64,000 bases of DNA from positions 935,001 to 999,000 of the forward strand of contig JAILWY010000007.1 in NCBI GenBank assembly GCA_022113835.1, in the 5' to 3' direction. The DNA comes from Atopsyche davidsoni. Taxonomy: Eukaryota > Arthropoda > Insecta > Trichoptera > Hydrobiosidae. This document shows, piece after piece, positions 12,132 through 21,792 of the stretch. The notes beneath the pieces were generated by a model, which was given only the letters and a program-made list of their open reading frames with translations, had not been told where the DNA came from and made no database searches. Position 1 is the stretch's first letter; the number at the start of each line of letters is the position of its first letter. A program made the translations under genes and the position numbers.

Positions 12132-12421
12132 TCTAATATGATTATTAGGCACATTAGTTCATATATAGAAGATGATTTTAAAGAAACTCTCAAAAAAATA
12201 TCATCGTGATTTGTGTGGGATTTGAATCCACATCCCCTGATTTACATGACCGGTGTACTAACCCTTGTACTAACGAATCACTTCCGTTTATTGAGAATTT
12301 TTAACAATCACACTCTACATATAAACCAATGTGCCTAATCATATTAGTAATAATATAATAAACCCGTAATGGGTAATAAATACCCATCTGATTGACGTTT
12401 AATCAAAAAATCGACATATGT
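12132..12421 (-). mobile_element. S-family tRNA-derived retroposon
   Basis: A tRNA-like unit at 12206-12281 (- strand) has a T-arm-like GTGG/CCAC and B-box TTCAAATCC. It is flanked by the family's constant blocks, ending AATGGGTAATAAATACCCAT then GACATATGT. Imperfect 11-bp direct repeats (ATTTTTACAGT and ATTTTTTTAGT) flank it. Confidence 0.75.
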
Positions 12422-12432
12422 ATATTTTTTTA

Positions 12433-13398
12433 GTGTAATCAATTCAAAACAATGGAAAACCTTTCAAATATATTCCTCCAAGTTTACTGCTACGTTTCTA
12501 GCTTCTTTATAGTGCGTATATAGTCTACATATTTTTATAATATATGATATTGGATAGCTTACGCGAAATTTCACGATTGGCAAGCAAGCATGCTAGGCAC
12601 TGAACTACGAGCTGATTTTAGCATTGGGATGAGTAATAATATTATTAAAACCTGAAAAACATAATTATTAAAACCAGCTACGCACGCTGCGGCACAACTG
12701 AGAATCGAACAGTAACTAGCCGATAGCGTCTTCTTTTGCGTTGTTTACTAAGGCAGAGAGAAGAGACTTTTAGTTAGTTACCGTTTGTTTTAGTTAGTTA
12801 TCGAATCGCATTCATAATTAGAGACCATGGACCGGGTTGCAGCAGGTGCAGCGAGAGTAGAAGCCAGCGAACGAGTCGGTAGATTGTCTCATCCCCGGCG
12901 AGTGTAGGAATGCGCATATCTTCCAAACAATAAACCAGACAACATCTTCCCTCACGCCCCGCACTTCGGTACGTACAGGGTGCTTAGCAATAAATTGCCA
13001 CCCCCCCTGCTAATCCAGTAATATGCGAAAAAGTCGAATTTCGATTAACCCTCCGCGTGTGTAGCGCTCGACGGGGCTGAACGAGCGCTTCCCAAACTTC
13101 AGGGCAGAAAAAAACTATTTTTAAATATATCGACGGACTTAATATACGTATATATATATATAGCTATAGCTAGCAGCTCAAAGTAGGCTAAAATAGTTTT
13201 TACGGCACATGGCAACACCGGCGCGTAAACACGCCTTAAGAAATATTCTAATACTGAGACCTAATAACAAAAAAAAAAAACGTTGTAATAATATAATGGT
13301 TCACTACATTTACAGACATGCCGATAGCCGAGGAAAGAAACACACTAAGAATTATTTTTTTAGCATGTCATCAGTTACATACATTAAATGTCTTTTTC
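12433..13398. other. Gene-free stretch
   Basis: Includes a possible degenerate tRNA-like remnant near 12575-12630 on the - strand, and a more complex patch at 12830-13000. The ATG at 12827 in good context opens only a 26-codon frame. No exon called. Confidence 0.5.
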
Positions 13399-13635
13399 GT
13401 CAAGTACAACTCTCCTCAGAGGAGGGTGACGATCATTTTATTGAGCATATACTCATGCTGAGCCAGTGTTCATGATTTTCTAAGGAGAAAATAGTGTAGT
13501 GGGTCCCTGCGTCCTTCTACAGTACAGTTTTATATTGGAAATAAAAGTTAAAATTATATAATTCTTTCTTTATAAAGCTCTGGCGTTTAGATCTGATACT
13601 CCTTCTGCGTCATGCTACAGAAACAATACACTCAA
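13399..13635 (+). repeat. R-family interspersed repeat, copy 3
   Basis: Shows CTCCTCAGAGGA, GCATATACTCATGCTGAGCC, GGTCCCTGCGTCCTTCTACA and CTGATACTCCTTCTGCGTCA in the family order. Confidence 0.7.
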
Positions 13636-13714
13636 TAAAACCGGTTACAACCCGTATATATAATACTAGTTTTAAAGCTATAAATACTGTGTGAAATATA
13701 TATAAGAAATTCAA

Positions 13715-13835
13715 TATTTTTGACAGAGCGTACTTGGTGGAAATCCATTTTAATATTTTTGAGTAAAATACTACAGTGATTTTCAGTGGAAAATCACTCA
13801 AGTATTTCACTCAAAAATATTGAAATATATATATT
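13715..13835. repeat. H1 repeat foldback fragment
   Basis: AATATTTTTGAGTAAAATAC then CAGTGATTTTC is followed, after a 3-nt gap, by its inverted copy GGAAAATCACTCAAGTATTT then CTCAAAAATATTG. This gives a tight hairpin with arms of about 37 bp built from the H1 end sequence. Confidence 0.75.
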
Positions 13836-14254
13836 GCAAATATGTATTATATTGAAAAAAATGTCAATGTCGCCTGGAAAGCTATCATGTTTGAACGTGT
13901 AATAATATTTCAGCACACGAGCACGCACAGTTCGAGGGGGTCGGGTTAGGTTGGGCGGGAGGGCGCACGGCCAGTATTTGAACATTTAATTTGGGAACAT
14001 TACCTCGGTTAATAAATTATAGTGTGAAGTTTGCTTGGGTATAAATTGGTCGTTCTGGAGTGGAAGGGTTGCAGGAGATCCACCCCCGCCCCACACACTC
14101 GCCAGGGTTGATTATTGCACGCGCCATTAATCATTGTGCAAAAACAGGTTTGCTGTTGAATCATTTACAGCTATTTTATTTAGTGCGATGTAAGACACGC
14201 GTGTATATCAATGTTTATTTTATGAATAGGAAAAATTTAGATTTATTATTTTAA

Positions 14255-14347
14255 TATAATGATAATAGTACCTTTGCATTTTGTCTTCACTTTGAGTTTA
14301 TTAAAATTATTTTGTATACAAAATACAAAGGTACTTTTATCATTATA
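14255..14347. repeat. Inverted repeat (30-bp arms) belonging to the H2 family
   Basis: Arms 14255-14284 and 14318-14347 match at 28 of 30 positions with a 33-bp spacer holding TCTTCACTTTGAGTTTATTA. The right arm continues GGATCTTCACGAAT to CCTCAACAA (about 14400), as in the copies at 44890-44980 and 37385-37440. Confidence 0.8.
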
Positions 14348-14400
14348 ATAATGGATCTTCACGAATCATACGCCTTGTCCCTCAACAATAATTATTTTAA

Positions 14401-14888
14401 TATTACGGTTTTGTTAAAAAAATAGTTTTATAGGCGATAATGACTCACAAACCCCCCCCCCCCACTCTCAGAAAGAGAACGTCATTGATGTTCATCTTCT
14501 CTTAGTTTAACTCCAAATGGATCTTTGAGAATTTATTCAAGCGTTACTTATGAAAAGTCAAAACAGATCATCAATTTGATGAAGCTCTATTAATACTATT
14601 GATAATTTCTTAACAATTGTTTGTCTGTTATCATCATCAGAGTTTTAAAAGTAGATACGACTTTCGGCGACAGCCGTATCTTATATGTATTCTGTGTTTC
14701 TTACGTTGCGTGCATTTGCTAGCGCCACTGGCTGCCGCAGTTGACGCTTACAACAAACCAACACACCATCAAAAATGTGACTTTATGGCGAAATGCTGTA
14801 CAAAAGCATCCCGTTTTCCCCATCATCTCATATCATTTCATTCTTACGACGCGTGACTGATTGGTTTGTCTGTCTGTTTGGCTGACAG
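14401..14888. other. Gene-free stretch immediately before the first visible Vsx exon
   Basis: A C run at 14452-14463, then moderately complex sequence ending in the branch-point and pyrimidine-rich acceptor of the Vsx exon at 14889. Confidence 0.6.
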
Positions 14889-14960
14889 GAGACGGACGAT
14901 ACTATGGCGCACCCCTCCTCCCCATGCTGAAGCAGCACTCGAGGCTGCTCACAGACTCAG
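14889..14960 (+). CDS. Vsx: Vsx internal exon upstream of the homeobox (linker region)
   Basis: This 72-nt exon encodes 23 whole codons, starting DGRYYGAPLLPML and ending SRLLTDS, with 2 nt carried over at the start and 1 nt at the end. The acceptor is strong: a T/C/G-rich run (tttgtctgtctgtttggctgacag) with a plausible branch point (tgactgat) just upstream. The donor is tcag|gtatgt. The trailing G plus the first two bases of the next exon make a Gly codon and keep the frame open into the basic cluster and homeodomain. I do not recognise the peptide from memory as a conserved Vsx block. The call therefore rests on splice signals, phase match and position. It could be an alternatively used exon. 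Confidence 0.72.
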
Positions 14961-15194
14961 GTATGTTGGCACCTTGCTTTTATTTTGTAAGTGAAAATTC
15001 TTCAGTTGCGTTTTGATCTTTTAGGGTAGGTCAGACCAGACCGCTAACCCAATAACGATAACGTTGTTAATAGATGATCTTGAATTTTTTTAACCCGCCT
15101 TCAAACATTTACAGGTTTAGATTTAGGTGTTATGCTTCGTAGTGGTTTTTGTCCTGGTATTTGAACGATCCACTTCGCAGCATCACACCCAAAA

Positions 15195-15300
15195 AATCCA
15201 AGATCATCTTGTCACCGTGGTAAAGCTCGATTCTCGATCAAGAGTTTTCCGGTTCGATCCTTGTCCTTACAAAAATTCAAAATGATGAAATACGTCGTAC
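15195..15300 (+). repeat. tRNA-like SINE fragment (type 2)
   Basis: The block CTCGATCAAGAGTTTTCC then GGTTCGATCC (perfect B-box) recurs as GATCAAGAGTTCCCTGGTTC at 58965-58990, followed in both by a short stretch ending in CAAAAT. The A-box region (ACCGTGGTAAAGCTCGATTC) is degenerate. Probably an old tRNA-derived SINE distinct from the S family. Confidence 0.5.
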
Positions 15301-16095
15301 GCCTGTTTGTGTTTAGTTGATTTGTATTGATACTGCATTTGTTTTATGAGTTTGTAAATTGTTTGTTGATAAAACAACGGTAAATCGTTGAAAAGAAAAT
15401 GTATATTTATTCTGATTTTTTCGTGAAAAATTATGATCATTCAGATAGCGGAATTTTAAAAATACAAAGCTTTGTCTATAATAATTTAAATATTTTTTTT
15501 TTAAGACGTAATAAATAATACTAGCAGCTTAGTCATCGTCAATTTGCATAAAAATCAATTACAGAAATTGTCCAGGCCGCGTATTATTCAGTTTAACAGC
15601 CGTAAACGGAGACAAGCGCCTGGTCTCTCGAATGGCAACACTGCAGGATCGTTCTTTTCCCGCTGGCAGGGCTCGCAGACGAACGAAGCTACTCGCAATG
15701 CGAATCGATATCCCTCCCTATCGGCATAGAAATTATCATTTTTATCGCTATTTTATTTAACAGATGATAAATTGAGCCAAAAATCAAGGCCAGAAATTTT
15801 TTTATCGCGAATTACTAACTAAATCGTAAAAAAATCACAACTAGTACATACATTGCATATCATTTTAGCGTAGGTTTTTTTTCAATAAAAATATTTTTTT
15901 TTTAGAAATATTTTAGGAAAAGCAATGATTTATTACTTTATGGACATATCTGATGTAAAAATTAAATATCTACTTACATTTTAAGTATATTGATTCCTTT
16001 CTTGCACAAAACGAGCTAAAGGGTAGTTATCAGCTGTGTCGCAGCGTGTCTAACTCTCAAATGGTCTGACATATAATATTTAATAATAATAAAAT

Positions 16096-16463
16096 ATTAT
16101 TAGGCACATTAGTGCATACATAGAAGATGATTTAAAGAAACTCTTAGAAAAATACCATCGTGATTTGTGTGGGATTTGAACCCACATCCCCTGGTTTACA
16201 TGACCGGTGTACTAACCCTTGTACTATCGAATCACTTCCGTTTATCGAGAATTTTTAACAATCATACTCTACATAAGAACCAATGTGCCCAGGCCAACCA
16301 ATATTTAGTGATTTGCAAGCACTGGACTTTTTGAACAAAATAACAAGTGAAGCGATTTTAATCCCATCTGGATATTATTTTTAAAATCTATTAATTTAGC
16401 CAAGACGCGCACCATCATATACGTATGTCTATATTTTGATTTAAATCAAAAAATAGACATATG
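16096..16463 (-). mobile_element. S-family tRNA-derived retroposon, long form, in Vsx intron
   Basis: A perfect 11-bp TSD AATAATAAAAT lies at 16085-16095 and 16464-16474. The tRNA-like unit is 16160-16235 on the - strand, with GTGGGATTTGAACCCAC as a perfect T-arm. This copy carries the extra 3' module ATATTTAGTGATTTGCAAGC to CTATTAATTTAG, also present at 21130-21240 and 33295-33400, which is missing from the short copies at 12132 and 53618. Confidence 0.85.
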
Positions 16464-17827
16464 AATAATAAAATTAATATGTTTTACAATTTTTCACATT
16501 GAGTAACAAGACCAGCTCGCCCAGTTTTGTTCGTTTATTCATTTTGTGAATAACAAACAAGCAAGTGATACATTTTAAGAAAGAATAATCATTGCAGAAG
16601 TACCAAGTACTTTAAGTCAAAAATATTGAATATTTTGAATTATTTGTCGTATCGCAAGTTGTATCGGTGGTTCCCTCTCCTCCCCAGCCCGCTGCCCGCA
16701 AATGAGATGTTCTAGCATTCGCAAATAATCCAATTACATTAAATTTTCTCCAAAAATGCACGCAGGGAGTGTCCTCCTTCAAGCGTCGTTAGGCATCCCG
16801 GGGAGGGCACACGCGCTCCCAGACTTCTGAAACTCATTTAAATACGAAATAATAATAAAAAAAAACACGTCTAAGTTATACTAAATTAAACATAAGACAA
16901 AACAGAAAACTTGTTTTTAAAAAAAATACCCCAAACATACTTGCGATATAAAATATTGGGAAAAATAAAATGATTTGCAAACCACGCGTATGTCAGTACA
17001 AAACAAGTGATTTTAATAATATTTAAAATATTTCTTACAAGCATTTATACAAACAATTTTTTTATGAGGAATTTACATGCCCTTTAGAGCTTTGGTGTAA
17101 TACTATTTTGCATTTAGAGGTCAATGCAGGTGGTTTCAGAAGTTCGAGGGCGACTCTACCCGCGCCGAGGAGATGTTCGCTCCGTGAAAATTGCCAATTT
17201 AAAATTATTCCCAGCGCAAAATCCGGCCAAATTGGTTAGTATTACGATCCGCCATTGGGGAATCCCCGCTTATTGAGTTGCAGGCAAATATGGCGGCTCA
17301 AAGCCGGCATTCCGCCACAGGAAGCGGCCCGATCCATTTTGGTTTTTTTCCGCCGAGAAAGGCAATTTCGGCGGGGAGCCATATCCGGCTCTGACTTTGA
17401 ATCTCCGGCGATGTTTATTGAGTGGATTATATTTGAGATTAGCTTCGGATTCAATTATATTGATTTTGTCTTTGGGAATTGTATTTTACTTGTGAAATAA
17501 GAACGAGTCTAAGAAACTTTGTGAATTCATAAAGACGTTCCGTTGCTTCAAGGAAAATTAAAACAAAAATATTTATTGAAACAAAATTATAGCATTTTTA
17601 ATAACTTAGATATATTTACAATAGCCTAGTAAAAAAAACGTGCTACTACCTTAATGATATCTTATTGATAATTTTATTTTTATAAATATTACACTCATAT
17701 ATATGAGTTCAAATCTTCAGTATTACTGGCCTAAACTAAGCTAACTAAAATTAAAGCTTGATATATAGACGGTCGTTTGCTGTAAATGGTGTATTTAGAA
17801 TAAGATTGTTTTTTCTTTTTTTTTCAG

Positions 17828-17915
17828 GAATGTCCCCACTTGACTCTAGTAAGGACTTCACAGTCGATGGTATCAATGGATTCAACAAAAAGAAGAAAAA
17901 GAAGCGACGCCATAG
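17828..17915 (+). CDS. Vsx: Vsx internal exon with basic cluster before the homeodomain
   Basis: This 88-nt exon encodes 28 whole codons, from MSPLDSSKDFTVDG to KKKKKKRRH, with 2 nt shared at each end. The acceptor is a textbook poly-T run followed by cag, and the donor is atag|gtgagt. The run of six lysines followed by RRH lies directly before the homeodomain in Vsx/Chx10 proteins and should act as a nuclear-localisation and DNA-arm sequence. The in-frame ATG at 17830 could serve as an internal start, but the open frame continues into the upstream exon, so I treat it as an ordinary Met. The final two bases (AG) join the C that opens the next exon and give a Ser codon. Confidence 0.9.
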
Positions 17916-18481
17916 GTGAGTCAATAATAATCATATTTATATCACGTTGGACCGAGGATTGACCCTTTTATGTATAATATTTAGACATTATTAGAATAAT
18001 ATCAAAATAAGCATAAGCACTTCATACACACTTTGCGGATTACTTGGCATCACAACACCACTTTGTCCTAAAAATTGTTCAATAATTGGAGGATTATCAT
18101 TCTCTGACCACTCCACTTCTTCATTGTCACTTTGCTCTGAATTACTGGACAGTATTGGTAGAAGTAACGTTGACGAGTCGTTGACGAGATAAACCTAAAG
18201 AATAAAATGACCTTCTGCCGCTTTTAGAGTAAACACATTAAAAAACGTATTAATATGCGCCCCGCCTTCAGGCAGTAGTTCGCGGAACAGGTACTAGCAC
18301 CCGCCGCGCCTTTATTGTATTTTAATTTTATACTTGTTTTAAGGAGATTTATTTTTTAAATACTAGAGTTTGTTGGATCATATACTTTAATATAAATAAT
18401 AATAAAAAACATTAAAAAATTTGTTTGAATAAAATAAAATAGATTGATTATGACATTCAGTTGGCGTTTCATTGCTTGCAG
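17916..18481 (+). other. Vsx: Vsx intron (566 bp) interrupting the codon just before homeodomain Arg5
   Basis: Bounded by gtgagt and cttgcag, phase 2. Roughly half of it (about 18013-18312) is a piggyBac-like fragment in antisense orientation, which also occurs at 54660-54958. Without this insertion the intron would be only about 260 bp. Confidence 0.85.
18013..18312 (-). pseudogene. piggyBac-like transposase N-terminal fragment inside Vsx intron
   Basis: Read on the - strand, an uninterrupted frame gives an acidic leader then WSENDNPPIIEQFLGQSGV and MPSNPQSVYE. This resembles the start of the piggyBac transposase domain. The copy at 54660-54958 reads on through VLQLIIGNDLF. The catalytic Asp residues are not present. 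Family assignment is by resemblance only. Confidence 0.55.
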
Positions 18482-18608
18482 CCGGACCATCTTCACGTCG
18501 TACCAGCTGGACGAGCTGGAGAAGGCTTTCAAGGACGCGCACTACCCGGACGTGTACGCGCGGGAGATGCTGAGCCTCAAGACAGACCTTCCGGAGGACA
18601 GGATCCAG
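18482..18608 (+). CDS. Vsx: Vsx homeobox exon, homeodomain residues 5-46
   Basis: This 127-nt exon holds 1 carried-over base plus 42 codons. It opens [16 protein letters not shown] (N-terminal arm and helix 1) and continues [15 protein letters not shown] (loop and helix 2) to LPEDRIQ. The stretch [10 protein letters not shown] plus LPEDRIQ is characteristic of Vsx/Chx10/ceh-10 and differs from the Rx, Otx and Shox equivalents. The acceptor is cttgcag and the donor is ccag|gtcagt, phase 0, exactly between homeodomain positions 46 and 47, a common intron position in paired-like homeobox genes. Helix 3 (WFQNRR with residue 50) is absent, so DNA-binding specificity cannot be read directly. The exon is clearly more GC-rich than its surroundings. 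Confidence 0.95.
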
Positions 18609-21036
18609 GTCAGTGGCACTTCCTTTTCCGGCAATCGTCGTCTTCGTTGTGTTTGTGACTTTTCAGGATTCTTATCAATTTCCGGGGTTTTTTTGACCTA
18701 TTAGGAATTGTTAATTTTTAAAACCATTATTGCATTATTGAAACGAACTTGTATCCTTATCTGTACTTCTGAGAAAGAGATTGAATTTATTCGGTATTAG
18801 GAAATATTTTGTTTAATATCCATATCTGTGTCGCTGAGAATAATATAGACTTTATTGTATAAACGTATTATGAAATGTCCTTAACATTATTATCTGAATT
18901 ATTGAATTTATCTTAGAAAAGGGGTAAACCTGTCGATTAGAGTAATACTATTAAAAATGTGAGGTTTAAAGTCAGTATTTGGATCCTATATTTATGAAGA
19001 AATCATTAAATTACCTTTTTAGTTATAAGTCTATTAATTGCTTTATTAATGAGTTAAAAATTATTAACTTAAAGCAAATCTTAACATAAATTTATTAAGA
19101 AAGAAGTTAAATATATATATATACAGTTGTCAATCTTTTTAATAGAAATATATCATTGAAACTATCATGTTCTATACATAAACGAAGAACACATTCATAG
19201 AATATTAGAACATCTGCATTGTGTATTAACAAAATTAAAATTAAGATCTATATATATTCACATTCACATAGAAGCGGTAGTCAGTCAATATTCTGTTCAT
19301 ATATTTATAATAAAATAAAAATAATACATGCCATACATACACGAAGAAACGCACACCGATCTGCCCTCTTGACAGATCTAGACTGTGCATTAACACTAGT
19401 AAATTAAGGATCTACGAACATTACATTAAATATCGAATATCACAAACAATAACACAGGATAATTCTTTCAGCCCATACCGAGAAATTAAACAATTAGTCC
19501 TCGGGGCAAAATAAAATCTCGATTTCACGAGCCTCGGCGTCTTACAAAAGCTTATTTTGGGCTGCAACGGCCGGACAATGCTCGGAAGCTGTCACGTGTC
19601 AAACAATAATGACACGCCGGGGGAAAAGGAGCTTTAGAGTCGAAATCCGATCCGGCAGGCTTCCTCCACGGCGGCTGCTCGGCACAAGGATATTCGTGGA
19701 CTCGAGAAAATGTAGATTTTTTGCGCAGAATAAAAAAAAAATACCGTTAATAGACCCGAATCGATTGAACAGTCGGCAGCGATATTTTCGCAAAGCGCGT
19801 CAATATATACTTACAGAATATTATACATGAACGTCGACTGCGATCGCTTAGATTATTTTTTTATTTTGTAGATATATGTGAAGATTCATAATTACGACTC
19901 TAGATCGGCCAATTGGCGCTTCCCCACGCACTTCCGGCTCTACCGCATTTCTTCCCGCGCAGCCTCCCTCCCCCGCCCTTCTGCCATTCTCCGCCCTCTC
20001 CCGTCCTCACGCACAAAAGTTTGCCTCAAATTAAAATTTCATAACTACCCTGCAGGCCCCACTCTGTATCGGAGGGAAGTGCGTTTAATGCGCCCATAAA
20101 AATCCAGTGGCGTGCCAAACTCGACAACATACAAAAAATAAGTCCCAACAAAAGTCATACCTACTAATAAATCAATACTCTATTAAGTAGTACTTTTTTT
20201 AATTCTTGCTTCAATCAAATATTTAATAATCATCAGTAATATATTTTAAACGAATTTTTTTACAAGTGTGGCTTTAAATGCATTCAAACCCAAGAGGCAT
20301 ATTAGGGGTGTGTGTGGGAGGGTAAATTGAAAAGATAAGGGCATGAAAGGTTTTCGTGCGCATGTGTATCCACCCTCGGGCAGAATCGGTCCCAAAGTCA
20401 GGTCGCCCACATCAAACTTGTTTCTCTTTGATTTTGTAAGTTGAAATGCAGAGCATGACTTTCCTCTCACTGAGCACGCTCTGTTTCTGCGTGAAAATTT
20501 CAATCACTGTACGTAAGTGTGAAATCGATTAATTCAGTTGTGATATCACCGCACGCCATTATCATTATCTTTATCTTAAATTTTGATAATTATTAATAAT
20601 GAAATCATAAATTAAACTTAAGGAAGCGCTTCACAGTTTCCCTTATAACGAACTCCCTCATAGACCGCCAAGCCTTAAAGCCGTGTTTTCACAGAGCCGC
20701 CCCTAACAAGCTCTAATGATTTCTATATTGACTTTCCGCCGGCTCGCTCGACAAAGGGCCCATCAGGCGGAGGGGGCGGGGGGGCAAAGTGGCCCCTGCG
20801 CCGCAGGCCTTAGGGGTCACAATCGCCCAGCAGAGCCCCGCCGCCTAATTACCACCGCCGGCGGAGAGCTTTATACCCGGACAATATCTCCAGCTACTTG
20901 TAAATATTTAGTTTAGGGTTTACTTCCCTTGAAGACGGCGCTGTAAAGTTGTACCGCGGTATGCAGAGTCGCTCACTAAAGCCACGGCTTATTGGCGTCA
21001 TAACCTTGTCATAACTTTATTTGTGTTTTGTGATTT
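18609..21036. other. Start of giant Vsx intron; no repeats delimited
   Basis: AT-rich to about 19440. From 19440 to 20060 the sequence is more complex (for example CCTCGGCGTC and GGCTGCAACGGCCGG at 19540-19575). Another GC-rich block lies at 20735-20880. None translates to a recognisable Vsx exon. These are possible regulatory islands. Confidence 0.5.
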
Positions 21037-21048
21037 CATAATGTATAT

Positions 21049-21446
21049 ACATGTGTCGATTTTTTGATTAAACGTCAATCAGATGCGTATTTATTACCCG
21101 TTACGGGTTTATTATATTATTACTAATATTATTAAATTAATAGATTTTAAAAATAATGTGCAGATGGGACTAAAATCGCTTCACTCGTTACTTTATTCAG
21201 AAAGTACAGTGCTTGCAAATCACTAAATATTGGTTGGCCTGGGCACACTGATTCATATGTAGAGTATGATTGTTAAAAATTGTCGATAAACGGAAGTGAT
21301 TCGTTAGTACAAGGGTTAGTACACCGGTCATGTAAACCAGGGGATGTGGGTTCAAATCCCACACAAATCACGATGATATTTTTCTGAGAGTTTCTTTAAA
21401 TCATCTTCTATTTATGAACTAGTGTGCCTTATCATATTAGTAATAA
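21049..21446 (+). mobile_element. S-family tRNA-derived retroposon, long form, most complete copy
   Basis: A perfect 12-bp TSD CATAATGTATAT lies at 21037-21048 and 21447-21458. Order on the + strand: a 5' block with CAATCAGATGCGTATTTATT, then the module read as TTGCAAATCACTAAATATTG, then the tRNA-like unit (21296-21371), then a tail with ATCATCTTCT. The unit has A-box-like TTAGTACAAGGG, the perfect arm GTGGGTTCAAATCCCAC (B-box GGTTCAAATCC), and GTGATT pairing with AATCAC. No poly-A tail. Confidence 0.85.
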
Positions 21447-21539
21447 CATAATGTATATGTAAATTCGTTTATTACACCAAGTGATTTATCATATCATTAT
21501 TTATATTTCGTGATTGTATAAGTATTTATAATTATATGC

Positions 21540-21792
21540 ATCTTCTTCAGAAGAGGTAGGAAACCTTTTCACTAAGCATATATTCATGCTGAGCCAGTGC
21601 TCATGGTTTTATAAGGGGAAAATACTGTAGTGGGTCTCCGGGTCCTTCTACACCGCAGTTTTATGTTGCTGCTGCCCAATAGCATTATTATTAGATCTGA
21701 TACTTCTTCTGCGGCAAGATACTGAAATTATAGCAGGAGCCTCCCCAACTCATCCCTGCACAGTCTACTACTCTGTTACCGATCTTTTAAGG
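21540..21792 (+). repeat. R-family interspersed repeat, copy 4
   Basis: TCTTCTTCAGAAGAGG, then CATATTCATGCTGAGCCAGT, CGGGTCCTTCTACACCGCAG and TGCTGCCCAATAGCATTATT in family order. There is an internal deletion relative to copy 1 between CATTATTATTA and GATCTGATAC. Confidence 0.7.

Larger units (their letters stand above)
14961..17827 (+). other. Vsx: Vsx intron (2,867 bp) between linker exon and basic-cluster exon
   Basis: Bounded by gtatgt and ttttcag. It contains a tRNA-like SINE fragment near 15200-15300 and a complete SINE-like retroposon (16096-16463) with a perfect 11-bp TSD. A moderately GC-rich block at about 17110-17440 has no recognisable repeat and could be regulatory. The rest is AT-rich sequence in which I see nothing. 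Confidence 0.8.

Noticed and set aside
12827..12907. ATG in good context opening MDRVAAGAARVEASERV
   Set aside because: Only 26 codons, no donor site keeping the frame to the Vsx exon, no similarity to Vsx N-termini.
20735..20880. GC-rich block as the missing Vsx helix-3 exon
   Set aside because: No frame gives VWFQNRR or a CVC motif, and the translations are Ala/Gly/Arg-rich composition artefacts.
21296..21371. tRNA gene candidate with a perfect T-arm and B-box
   Set aside because: Present in many dispersed copies within a retroposon with TSDs, and the anticodon arm is imperfect and lacks the conserved U before the anticodon. Treated as SINE-derived.
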